Shown here: positions 14,540 through 22,033 of the stretch, in pieces
How the letters are laid out: the number at the start of each line of letters is the position of its first letter
How positions within the stretch are numbered: the first letter of the stretch is position 1
Assembly: GCF_003971195.1 (NCBI RefSeq)
Contig: NZ_CP034593.1
Coordinates: 2,356,001 to 2,420,000 of the forward strand
Source of the DNA: Flaviflexus ciconiae
GTDB taxonomy: Bacteria; Actinomycetota; Actinomycetes; Actinomycetales; Actinomycetaceae
Reading direction: 5' to 3'
Length of the DNA: 64,000 nt
Program-made: the position numbers and the translations under genes
The notes under the pieces: model-generated
Databases searched by the model: none
The model's input: the letters and a program-made list of their open reading frames with translations, nothing else
Told to the model about the DNA's origin: nothing

Positions 14540-15364
14540 TTAGAGGCCGACCGCGTTCACTCCGTAGGTGGCCTGCTCGAGGGTGAACCCTTCATACAGC
14601 AGTTGGTCGATGAGGCCCTGGCGGGAGAATCCCATGAGCTCCAAGTAGCTTTCCGCGGATAGGCGAGCCTGCTCATTCCAGTCTGGATTGACGGCATCCA
14701 CGCCGTAGGTGGCCTGTGCGTTGGTGAACCCTTCGTACTCAAGCTGGCCAATAAGTCCCGTGCGGGAAAAAGCCGTGAACTCCAGATAGCTTTCTGCAGA
14801 GAGTTGCGCCTGCTCGTCCCAGTTCACGCTGAGGGAGTCGACCGCGAATGTTGCATCGGATGTTGAGTAACCCTCGTATTCGAGCTGGTCGATGAGGCCC
14901 TGGCGGGAGAATGCCGTGAACCGGAGGTAAGACTCGGCTGAGCGCACCGCGTTCTGCTGGGAGACTGAGAGGTCTGAAGCGGGAGCTTCCGTGGGTGCGG
15001 GTGCCGGTGTCGTCGTTGGTGCTGGCGCTACGGTCTCGTTCTTAGCGGCCTCCGGGGTGGCTTTCTTTGTCGCCTCGGAAGATGTCGACTCAACGGCGGC
15101 GACGGTGACGTCGTCTGTCGGCTCCTCACTCTGCTCCTCGTCGGTCGTCTGTACCTCGGTGGCCTTTGGTGACTCCGATTCTGATGCCGTGGTTTCAATG
15201 TTGTCTGCAACCTCGGCCGCTTCGGGAGTCTTCTCCGAGGAACTGCCGGTTGCTATGGCTCCAATGGTGGTGATGATGACAACGATGGCGATGGCCCACA
15301 CCCACCATTGTCGGTACCACTTCTTTGTGGCTGGTGGGTAGTAATTCATGGACATGTCAGACAC
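14540..15364 (-). CDS. Membrane-anchored protein with three Ltp (host cell surface-exposed lipoprotein) repeats
   Basis: 274 residues. A short cytoplasmic start, one membrane helix (WVWAIAIVVIITTIGAIATG, about 22-41), a long disordered Thr/Glu/Ala/Pro linker (45-130), then three tandem repeats of about 47 residues, each with SAESYL...FSRxGLIxQLxYEG and ending near ATYGVDAV, as in PF07553. The family includes Ltp of phage TP-J34, a superinfection-exclusion lipoprotein that blocks DNA injection; many bacterial members have unknown roles. Here the anchor is a membrane helix and not a lipobox. It lies 160 bases outside attR and may belong to an older island. An in-frame ATG at 15355 is an alternative start. 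Confidence 0.8.
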   Translation of the reverse strand: MSDMSMNYYPPATKKWYRQWWVWAIAIVVIITTIGAIATGSSSEKTPEAAEVADNIETTASESESPKATEVQTTDEEQSEEPTDDVTVAAVESTSSEATKKATPEAAKNETVAPAPTTTPAPAPTEAPASDLSVSQQNAVRSAESYLRFTAFSRQGLIDQLEYEGYSTSDATFAVDSLSVNWDEQAQLSAESYLEFTAFSRTGLIGQLEYEGFTNAQATYGVDAVNPDWNEQARLSAESYLELMGFSRQGLIDQLLYEGFTLEQATYGVNAVGL

Positions 15365-15530
15365 TTCCGTTCTTGAGGATTATCTGAACCTTATGATCAT
15401 GCAAGGCCAAAAATGTTGGTTTATTTCAATTGGTGCAAAATCACGCATGGAATCCGAATAGGCGCTTGGCTTGTCCTTTGGGGTTTAGGGCTAAAGTCTG
15501 CTCTTTACCCTATGCTGGGTTGCTTTGTCG

Positions 15531-15914
15531 CTATTGGCGAGAGCCGCAGTAGTCCAGGATATTGTCCAAAGCCTCTTGTGTAGCCTCTTCGTCATTACCG
15601 GGATAGGTCAAGGCTAGGGCGTACCCGTATTCGTTAGCCTGCGTTTTTTCATTTGACGGAATAACGCTCGTGCCACCGAGGAGATTAGCGATGAGGTAAA
15701 GTTGGCGACGCGTTTCTAGGTACTGATCGGAATCTCGTCCTTCGAAGTAAACCTCACCGACCTTAGAGGCCACTTCGCAGGCATAGGTTATTTGGCCTTC
15801 GATGCTTGTCTTGGGTGCATCATCAGACCGGATAAAGAAGCCGATGAATGCGCCGATGCTGAGCGCGGCAACGAGGAGGATCGCAACAATTCCTGCATTA
15901 ACTCATTCAGCCAT
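15531..15914 (-). pseudogene. Small membrane protein interrupted by a stop at codon 4
   Basis: From ATG 15912-15914 the frame reads MAE, then TGA at 15903-15905, then a membrane helix (VNAGIVAILLVAALSIGAFIGFFI) and a soluble domain ending in DNILDYCGSRQ. It aligns with the neighbouring 93-residue protein (MSKGFNGGTVVALTVVALLSG): the TGA falls where the paralogue has Gly (GGA), so a single G-to-T change would explain it. Without read-through, only a GTG at 15773 could start translation, which would remove the membrane helix. I read it as a recent pseudogene or a sequence error. Confidence 0.6.
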
Positions 15915-15998
15915 GCTGAATTCGTTCTTGTGCCCACATCTTCACTTCTCGTCTTGAGGCGGTTGGGTTCTGGGAGGCGGAGGCTGCGAACCGCGGAG

Positions 15999-16280
15999 CT
16001 ACTGAGCATCGCAGTACTCAACAGCGACTCGAACCGCATTGCTGAGCAAAGCTGAGATGGATCGGATTTTGCTGATCTTTCTCCAGTCGTAGCCAAGGTA
16101 GGGCTCGGACAAATCGGCATCACTGAGATCATGTGCAATCGCACAGGCATAGTCGATGCGACCGTCTTTGGAGGTGTCAGGACCGGAGCCACCGGGAATG
16201 TAGTATCCCGCTGCAGTTCCGCTCAGGAGGGCAACCACTGTGAGCGCAACAACGGTTCCTCCATTGAATCCCTTGGACAT
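15999..16280 (-). CDS. Small membrane-anchored or secreted protein, paralogue of the broken gene next to it
   Basis: 93 residues from ATG 16278-16280, with GGGAAGAG about eight bases upstream. An N-terminal hydrophobic segment (GGTVVALTVVALLSGTAAGYYI, about 7-28) acts as signal or anchor; the outer part DGRIDYACAIAHDLSDADLSEPYLGYDWRKI and the C-terminal VEYCDAQ supply two cysteines. The family is unknown. It shares its layout and the YAC...A pattern with the pseudogene at 15531-15914, indicating a tandem duplication. It is part of a run of surface-protein genes on the minus strand beside the integrated element. Confidence 0.6.
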   Translation of the reverse strand: MSKGFNGGTVVALTVVALLSGTAAGYYIPGGSGPDTSKDGRIDYACAIAHDLSDADLSEPYLGYDWRKISKIRSISALLSNAVRVAVEYCDAQ

Positions 16281-16432
16281 CGTTATCTCTTCCCTAGATA
16301 CGTGAGCTTCGGAAAAGACACCAGTGCCACTCATGGAGGGCGTCAGTCAGTTATGTGGGGAGCGGGACCCAGAGTAAGCCGAATGAACCGAGAATTGCGC
16401 GGGTTCGAGGAATTCTTTGAGGCGTTACCGGC

Positions 16433-17074
16433 CTAATTCGCTGGGGGCGTCGTGTCACCGGTTGGTGGCGCAGGATCTCCGGTCGGTGGCGGATCGACAG
16501 GTGGCTGAGTTGGCGACGGGACTGACGGAGTTGGGTCCACTGGCTCGGGCGGGCCGTCAGTAGGAGGTGCAGGATCCTCGGTGGGAGTGACTGTCGGTAT
16601 CGGTTCTCCGGGGTCGTCCGTTGGATCCGCTGGCGTCGGCGTTGGCGTGGGTGTCGGCTGTACCGGAGCTGGATTGACCGGTGCCGGGCGGACGGGAGCA
16701 GGGGTCGGCTGGGCAGGGGGCGCAACCCATTCGGTTGTTGACGGCTCGGCGAGCTCGGGTGTGGACGGCTCCAGTACCTCGCTTATTTCAGGTTCGCTCG
16801 GTTCCTCTGTCTCAGCAGGATCGGTTGACGGAGCGTCCGTGGTTTCTTCCTCGGTCGTTTCCTCGTCCGTTGTCTCCTCCGGCTCGGTCGGGGGCTCGGT
16901 TTCGTCAGTTGAGGAGAAATCAAAGGTACGCAGTTCACCCGTGGGTGGTTCGTCACTGTTGACGATGCTGATGGTGGCTACGCTGACTACCCCGATGAGT
17001 ATTGCAACGGCGAATCCCCACACCAAATAGGGTCGGTCTCGCCACCACGGTGTGCCCGAGGGGTTATACGACAT
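16433..17074 (-). CDS. Single-pass membrane protein with a long Pro/Thr/Glu-rich extracellular tail
   Basis: 213 residues. MSYNPSGTPWWRDRPYLVWG precedes one membrane helix (about 17-38), after which the protein is low complexity: first Glu/Thr-rich (about 55-110), then Pro-rich with PT and PAP repeats to the C-terminus. No folded domain follows, so it may be a cell-wall-spanning stalk or a remnant of a larger surface protein. The N-terminus (short polar start with Trp pair, then helix) resembles that of the Ltp-repeat protein upstream in layout. Composition differs sharply from neighbouring core genes. Confidence 0.55.
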   Translation of the reverse strand: MSYNPSGTPWWRDRPYLVWGFAVAILIGVVSVATISIVNSDEPPTGELRTFDFSSTDETEPPTEPEETTDEETTEEETTDAPSTDPAETEEPSEPEISEVLEPSTPELAEPSTTEWVAPPAQPTPAPVRPAPVNPAPVQPTPTPTPTPADPTDDPGEPIPTVTPTEDPAPPTDGPPEPVDPTPSVPSPTQPPVDPPPTGDPAPPTGDTTPPAN

Positions 17075-17220
17075 GGAGAATCCGATCCGGGTGCTCGGTA
17101 AGCAAGAAGATTGCGAGCAACCCCAAAGCTAGGTGTTACGCCCTATATCTTAGTGATGAATATCCAGAGATAAAGGTATGGAAGTGTCCGTATAGGGTGC
17201 AATGCCTCTCGATCGGGCCA

Positions 17221-18717
17221 TTATCGCTTCCGGTAAAGCTTTTTGACCTGATAGACGGGCTCAGATGTGACCCGCACACCCAGGTTGCGGAAAATGCCTT
17301 CGTCAACGGATCCAAGAATCGTTGTCGTATGAACATCGCAGTCCCGCAAGTTCCTCAGCTGAGCAAGAGCTTCCTGCGCCTGAGTGCTAGTGGCCGCAGA
17401 GACCGACAGGGCAATGAGCACTTCGTCCATGTGCAGGCGCGGGTTCTGGCTCCCCAGATGCTTTGTCTTAAGATCCTGAATTGGCTTGATTGCTTCGGGG
17501 GAGAGGAGCTGCACCTTATCGTGAATGCTGGCAAGGACCTTGAGCGCGTTCAGGAGCATTGCAGACGAACATCCAAGCAGCTCGGAAGTTTTGCCAGTCA
17601 CGATCGTGCCGTCAGCAAGCTCGATCGCGGCTGCGGGATTCTTCGTTTTCTTCTCGATCTTCAGCGCAGGCTCGACAACGGCTCGATCCAGGCGGCTGAT
17701 CCCAAGCTTGCCCATGACGATCGCAATACGATCGGACTCTTCAGACTCCAGATCATTCCGGGTCTCGTTAACAAGCGCCTTATAGTAGCGGCGGATAATT
17801 TCTTCCTTCGCCGCCTGTCTGCACGCCTCATCGTCACTGATGCAGTGGCCGACCATGTTCACACCCATGTCGGTCGGCGACTTGTACGGAGACTCCCCAA
17901 GGATCACTTCCAGCAACCTGGATAGGAGCGGGAAAACCTCAACATCGCGGTTGTAGTTGACCGCCTGCTCCCCGTATGCAGACAGGTGGTAGGGATCGAT
18001 CATGTTGACGTCATCAAGGTCGGCAGTAGCCGACTCGTATGCGAGGTTCACGGGATGGTCGAGAGGTAGGTTCCATACGGGGAACGTCTCAAACTTTGCG
18101 TACCCGGACTTCAAGCCCCTTTGGTGATCGTGGTAGAGCTGAGACAGGCACGTGGCGAGCTTGCCGGAGCCCGGGCCCGGTGCGGTGACAACGATGAGGT
18201 CGCGGGTTGTCTCGATATAGTCGTTCTTCCCGAATCCGTCCTTTGACACAACAAGATCCGGATTAGCGGGATAACCCTTGATTGTCCGGTGGCGGCTGAC
18301 CTTGAAACCGAGGCGCTGCAAGCGTGAACGGAACGCTCGGGCTGACTGGTTATCATCTGCCATTTGCGTCAGCGCGATGTTCTCAACGAGGAAGCCGCGC
18401 TCGCGGAATACGTCAACGAGCCGCAGAACGTCCTCTTCATAGGTGATGCCAAGATCGGCCCGGACCTTTTGCCGTGCAATGTCGTTGGCGTTGAGGACGA
18501 TGATGATTTCAACTTCGTCCTTCATGCGCTCCAGCATGGTGATCTTATTGTCGGGAGTGAACCCGGGAAGAACCCTCGACGCATGATTGTCGTCGAACAG
18601 CTTTCCACCCATCTCCAAATAGAGCTTTCCGCCGATGCTCCTGTGGCGTTCAGCGATGTGCTGGGACTGGAGTTCGATATATTTCGCGCTATCAAAGCCC
18701 ACGGACATGTCAGTCAT
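17221..18717 (-). CDS. DUF1846 domain-containing protein
   Basis: 498 residues, the usual length of this family, which is almost all one conserved domain. Recognisable segments are [47 protein letters not shown] at the N-terminus, and [26 protein letters not shown] (about 178-203), a glycine-rich loop resembling a nucleotide-binding P-loop. Structures are known for the family but no reaction is established. It is soluble and cytoplasmic. It lies alone; a 350-base gap separates it from the divergent DJ-1/PfpI gene. A second in-frame ATG three codons in is an alternative start. Confidence 0.85.
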   Translation of the reverse strand: MTDMSVGFDSAKYIELQSQHIAERHRSIGGKLYLEMGGKLFDDNHASRVLPGFTPDNKITMLERMKDEVEIIIVLNANDIARQKVRADLGITYEEDVLRLVDVFRERGFLVENIALTQMADDNQSARAFRSRLQRLGFKVSRHRTIKGYPANPDLVVSKDGFGKNDYIETTRDLIVVTAPGPGSGKLATCLSQLYHDHQRGLKSGYAKFETFPVWNLPLDHPVNLAYESATADLDDVNMIDPYHLSAYGEQAVNYNRDVEVFPLLSRLLEVILGESPYKSPTDMGVNMVGHCISDDEACRQAAKEEIIRRYYKALVNETRNDLESEESDRIAIVMGKLGISRLDRAVVEPALKIEKKTKNPAAAIELADGTIVTGKTSELLGCSSAMLLNALKVLASIHDKVQLLSPEAIKPIQDLKTKHLGSQNPRLHMDEVLIALSVSAATSTQAQEALAQLRNLRDCDVHTTTILGSVDEGIFRNLGVRVTSEPVYQVKKLYRKR

Positions 18718-19067
18718 CTTCGCTCAATTCCACGTAGTCGTTTACGGGGGAGCCCTAATGAAGCATAGTGTTTCTTTCGCGAGCATGGCGAGTTACACGG
18801 CGTGTGCCGTCCACCCTATCTGACCAGCCAAGCGTTTTCGCGACGCCTACAGGGCACCAAATTCGTGACTTCTGCTCAACCTGCCACCCGATGGGCGGAT
18901 GGTAGAAACATGTTTCAGCAGAGGGCTCGACGATGCTCCATTCCTGTGTATTTCCGTGATGAGGTTGTGCCCAACACGTAAAAGAGTGTTCATCCTCCGC
19001 TGATTTCCTTGGCTACAGACAGTCTGGCCACCAGGCTGGAGGTCAGAGTAGGAGAAGGGAAGTCATC
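18718..19067. other. Intergenic stretch of 350 bases
   Basis: Lies between two divergent genes and must hold both promoters. I see a good ribosome-binding site (GGAGAAGGGA) before 19068, but no RNA gene, repeat or further reading frame that I can support. Confidence 0.5.
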
Positions 19068-19622
19068 ATGTCGAATGAACTCGCAGGCCACAAGATCGCA
19101 TTCCTCTGCAAGCGCGGAGTGGAGCAGCCAGAACTGACGGAACCGTGGAAGGCAGTCCTTGAAGCGGGCGGTCAGCCGGTACTGGTCAGTGAAGAGGCGG
19201 GCACTATTACCGCAATGATTCACGACTGGGACTACGGCGATGATTTCACCGTCGATGTCACCCTCGACGACGCGAAGCCTGCTGACTATCTTGCACTCGT
19301 CCTGCCCGGAGGAACACTGAACTCCGACAAGATCAGGACGAACGAGAAGGCGCAGGACTTCGTCCGAGCATTTGTGGAGGATGGCAAGCCCGTCGCCCCG
19401 ATCTGCCACGGTGCGTGGATCATGATCGACGCCGAGGTTATTGCCGGTCGCACGCTGACGTCCACACCACGGATCCGGAAGGATCTCGAGAACGCCGGGG
19501 CAACCTGGGTGGATGAAGAATTCCACCGCGACGGCAACCTGCTGTCCAGCAGAAGCCCTCGAGACCTTGACGCGTTCAACCGCGGTATTGTCGAAGTTTT
19601 CGCCGAAGCAGCATCCAAGTAG
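19068..19622 (+). CDS. DJ-1/PfpI family glutamine amidotransferase-like protein (YhbO type)
   Basis: 184 residues, GGAGAAGGGA upstream of ATG 19068. The fold is set by KIAFLCKRGVEQPELTEPWKAVLEAGGQPVLVS at the N-terminus and ALVLPGGTLNSDKIR (about 76-90); the nucleophile elbow PICHGAW places Cys113 next to His114, and Glu19 (GVEQPE) is the conserved acidic partner. Members act as stress-induced chaperone, protease or glyoxal-related deglycase; which applies here is open. It is cytoplasmic and apparently monocistronic. Confidence 0.88.
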   Translation: MSNELAGHKIAFLCKRGVEQPELTEPWKAVLEAGGQPVLVSEEAGTITAMIHDWDYGDDFTVDVTLDDAKPADYLALVLPGGTLNSDKIRTNEKAQDFVRAFVEDGKPVAPICHGAWIMIDAEVIAGRTLTSTPRIRKDLENAGATWVDEEFHRDGNLLSSRSPRDLDAFNRGIVEVFAEAASK

Positions 19623-19819
19623 CCTAAGCACGACGGTTGCAAGCTAGGTATTGCCGCCCGGGATTTCTCACCAGCGGCAGTGGGCCCGTGTCACACCTGT
19701 GCCATGGGCCCACTTAGTGCCAGCGTGCGCGGCCAGAGAATCCGTGGTTTGCCCGCTGGGTGCGTGAATTCAGTTTCTCCACATTGACAGGATGTCGCGC
19801 GCCGAGGAGTGTTTAGCCT

Positions 19820-20530
19820 ATGGCTTTTGATGATTTCATCCCCTCGGGTAACCAGGCGGTTAATCCCGGTGTGTACGACATTGAGAATGAGGGGATCGAT
19901 CCGGAAGGGACCCTGTGGCGGGCCCTCGTTGAGGCAGCACCCTGGACAGATAAGTCCCTGGTTGATCTGGGATGTGGGGCGGGTTGGTGGCTCCCAAAAT
20001 ACTCCGATGCTGCTGAGCTGTACGGTGTTGAGCCCGATGAGACGCTCCTGGATATAGCTCGTGGTCGCGACTCGAAAGCAAAGATTCTTCACAGTTCGGC
20101 CGAGCATATTCCCCTTGCCGATGACTCGGTTGACGTTGTGCACGCCCGGTTCGCCTACTTTTTCCCACACCCCACATACGACGTGTCCCAGGGCCTACGT
20201 GAGGTCGCTCGTGTTCTCCGCCCGGGAGGGACCCTCGTCGTGATCGATAACGACACCGTGCGAGGGGAGTTTGCGAAGCTACTCAAGGTCAGTGTTGCGG
20301 CTGAGAGGCAGGGCGAGAATACGTACACCAGGCAGTGGTGGGCTGAGCAGGGAGCCGAGACCCGTGCCATTATGAGCTCCTGGGAGTTTCAATCACGGAG
20401 CGATCTCGAGTCGGTTATTCGGCTCGAATTCCCATCCGAGGTCGCCGAGAACTGGCTTGCCGAGCATCCCGAACGCACCGGCCTCAGTTACGGGTACCTG
20501 CTCCACATCTGGGTTAAGCCGGGCGCATGA
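19820..20530 (+). CDS. Class I SAM-dependent methyltransferase
   Basis: 236 residues. The SAM-binding motif I is LVDLGCGAGWWLPKYS (about 47-62); YGVEPDETLLDIA carries the acidic residue that holds the ribose; the motif DDSVDVVHARFAYFF follows, and LREVARVLRPGGTLVVIDND is the typical post-motif of UbiE/COQ5-type small-molecule methyltransferases. The substrate is unknown. The stop overlaps the next start by four bases (ATGA), so it is coupled to the small protein at 20527. Confidence 0.82.
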   Translation: MAFDDFIPSGNQAVNPGVYDIENEGIDPEGTLWRALVEAAPWTDKSLVDLGCGAGWWLPKYSDAAELYGVEPDETLLDIARGRDSKAKILHSSAEHIPLADDSVDVVHARFAYFFPHPTYDVSQGLREVARVLRPGGTLVVIDNDTVRGEFAKLLKVSVAAERQGENTYTRQWWAEQGAETRAIMSSWEFQSRSDLESVIRLEFPSEVAENWLAEHPERTGLSYGYLLHIWVKPGA

Positions 20531-20919
20531 TGGCTAGATTTATTATTCGCTCGGCTCTTGACGTGCAGGAGGCTGTCCGCAGGATCGTCACAGCCGAGGA
20601 GCATCGGGTGCCGTTCACGACCGTGAAACGCGATGGTCGGCGGATTGTAGCCACGACGACCGTTGGCCCGATTCGCTTCGACGACACGATGGTGATCGCC
20701 GATGTGGATGTGAGGGAAGATCATGCCCGCGGGACAATCATTAAAGAAGGCCCCGTTCTCCTCGGCACGATCCGATTTGCGGTCACAGCTACGGAGGGTG
20801 GATGCGTTGTGGGATGGGATCAGAATATTCGTGGCGGACGATGGTCGATCCTGAACCCGCTTCTCCGGGCCGTCATGTTCGCGGGGTATCGGATCTCGCT
20901 TGGTGCCCTACTGCGGTAA
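20527..20919 (+). CDS. Hypothetical protein, possibly a polyketide-cyclase/START-like fold
   Basis: 130 residues coupled to the methyltransferase by a 4-base overlap. The pattern of alternating strands and the start FIIRSALDVQEAVRRIVTAEEHRVPFTT recalls SRPBCC-type ligand-binding proteins (suggestive only). The C-terminus has a hydrophobic helix, NPLLRAVMFAGYRISLGALL, that could be amphipathic or contact the membrane. No catalytic motif is apparent. Its link with a methyltransferase could mean that it binds the same small molecule. Confidence 0.55.
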   Translation: MMARFIIRSALDVQEAVRRIVTAEEHRVPFTTVKRDGRRIVATTTVGPIRFDDTMVIADVDVREDHARGTIIKEGPVLLGTIRFAVTATEGGCVVGWDQNIRGGRWSILNPLLRAVMFAGYRISLGALLR

Positions 20920-20954
20920 GCCTCGGCAGTTACGGAAGTAGTCCGCCATAAAAC

Positions 20955-20992
20955 AAGGATGCTGGTACCTCAGCTGAGATACCAGCATCCTT
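20955..20992. terminator. Bidirectional terminator between 20919 and tRNA-Pro
   Basis: A perfect 13-bp stem (20955-20967 with 20980-20992) lies between two convergent transcripts, followed by TTCTCT on the plus strand and preceded by AAAAC, which is a T-rich tract on the minus strand. Confidence 0.75.
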
Positions 20993-20993
20993 C

Positions 20994-21072
<79 letters not shown>

Positions 21073-21145
21073 TGCAACTCATCCATGATACCGAATCCGG
21101 CGTGCGAACGAAAAACAGGGGGCTGGATCGGTTGTGACTACTTGG

Positions 21146-22033
21146 TCACGCCAGGTCGATGATTTGAACCTCGGGTCGGCAGGCCAGACGGAACGGCGCG
21201 TACGGGGAGGTTCCCAGCCCGCGGGAGATTGCTACGGTCATTGTCTTTTCCTGCGCGATTGCAGGCCAGCCGAAGACTCCGGCAACATGCGCGGTGTCGA
21301 GATCGCAGTTGGTGATAAGAGCACCGTAGCCAGGGACGCAGACCTGACCGCCGTGAGTATGACCGGCGAGGGCAAGCGTGACGCTGTCCGCCTCCATAGC
21401 GTTAAGGACCCGAGCGTACGGGGCATGCGTTAGGCCGATTGTGAAGCCCTCCTGCTCCTTGGGAGCCGGGTATTCGTCGAGATCGATGTGCGGGTCGTCC
21501 ACGCCAACAAGCTGAATCTTTTGGTTGTTTACCTGGATCGACGACCGAGTGTTGCGCATATCGGTCCAGCCGAAGTCGCGGAACGCTTCCGCCATCGCGG
21601 CGTGGGGGAGGTCCTCCGGGTCCTTCTCGGGTCCACCGAGGAACGGCAGAACGTAGCTGAGTGGGTTCTTCCAGACCGGTGCGTGATAGTCGTGGGAGCC
21701 AAACACGAAGGCTCCCGGGATCCCGTTGAGGGGTTGCAGGGCACGCAAAAGCGACGGGAGGGACTTTGTGGATGACAGCTGATCGCCGGTGAGGAACACG
21801 GCATCCGGCTTGAGGTCGGCAAGGTCGCGAAGGAACTCCACCTTTTTCTCATCCCCGGGCATGAGGTGAATGTCGGAAATGTTGAGGATCCTCATCGGCT
21901 CCATGCCGTCAGGGAGGATATTGAGGTGGTGGAAGGACCGTTGGAAGCTACGGGCTTCCCACAGTGACCATCCGGCAACTCCTGCACCAATGCCTACGCC
22001 AAGGCCCGTGACGGTGGCGATACCGCGGATCAT
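21146..22033 (-). CDS. Membrane-anchored calcineurin-like metallophosphoesterase
   Basis: 295 residues. The N-terminal hydrophobic segment (ATVTGLGVGIGAGVAGWSLW) is a membrane anchor. The five metal-binding blocks occur in order: SDIHL, FLTGDQL, FGSHDYH (Asp/His in place of the usual Asn-His), LTHAP and GHTHGGQV. It resembles the actinobacterial phosphoesterases found next to a class A penicillin-binding protein. Its start overlaps the PBP stop by four bases, so the pair is translationally coupled. The substrate is unknown; a phosphoester in the cell-envelope pathway is likely by context. Confidence 0.85.
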   Translation of the reverse strand: MIRGIATVTGLGVGIGAGVAGWSLWEARSFQRSFHHLNILPDGMEPMRILNISDIHLMPGDEKKVEFLRDLADLKPDAVFLTGDQLSSTKSLPSLLRALQPLNGIPGAFVFGSHDYHAPVWKNPLSYVLPFLGGPEKDPEDLPHAAMAEAFRDFGWTDMRNTRSSIQVNNQKIQLVGVDDPHIDLDEYPAPKEQEGFTIGLTHAPYARVLNAMEADSVTLALAGHTHGGQVCVPGYGALITNCDLDTAHVAGVFGWPAIAQEKTMTVAISRGLGTSPYAPFRLACRPEVQIIDLA

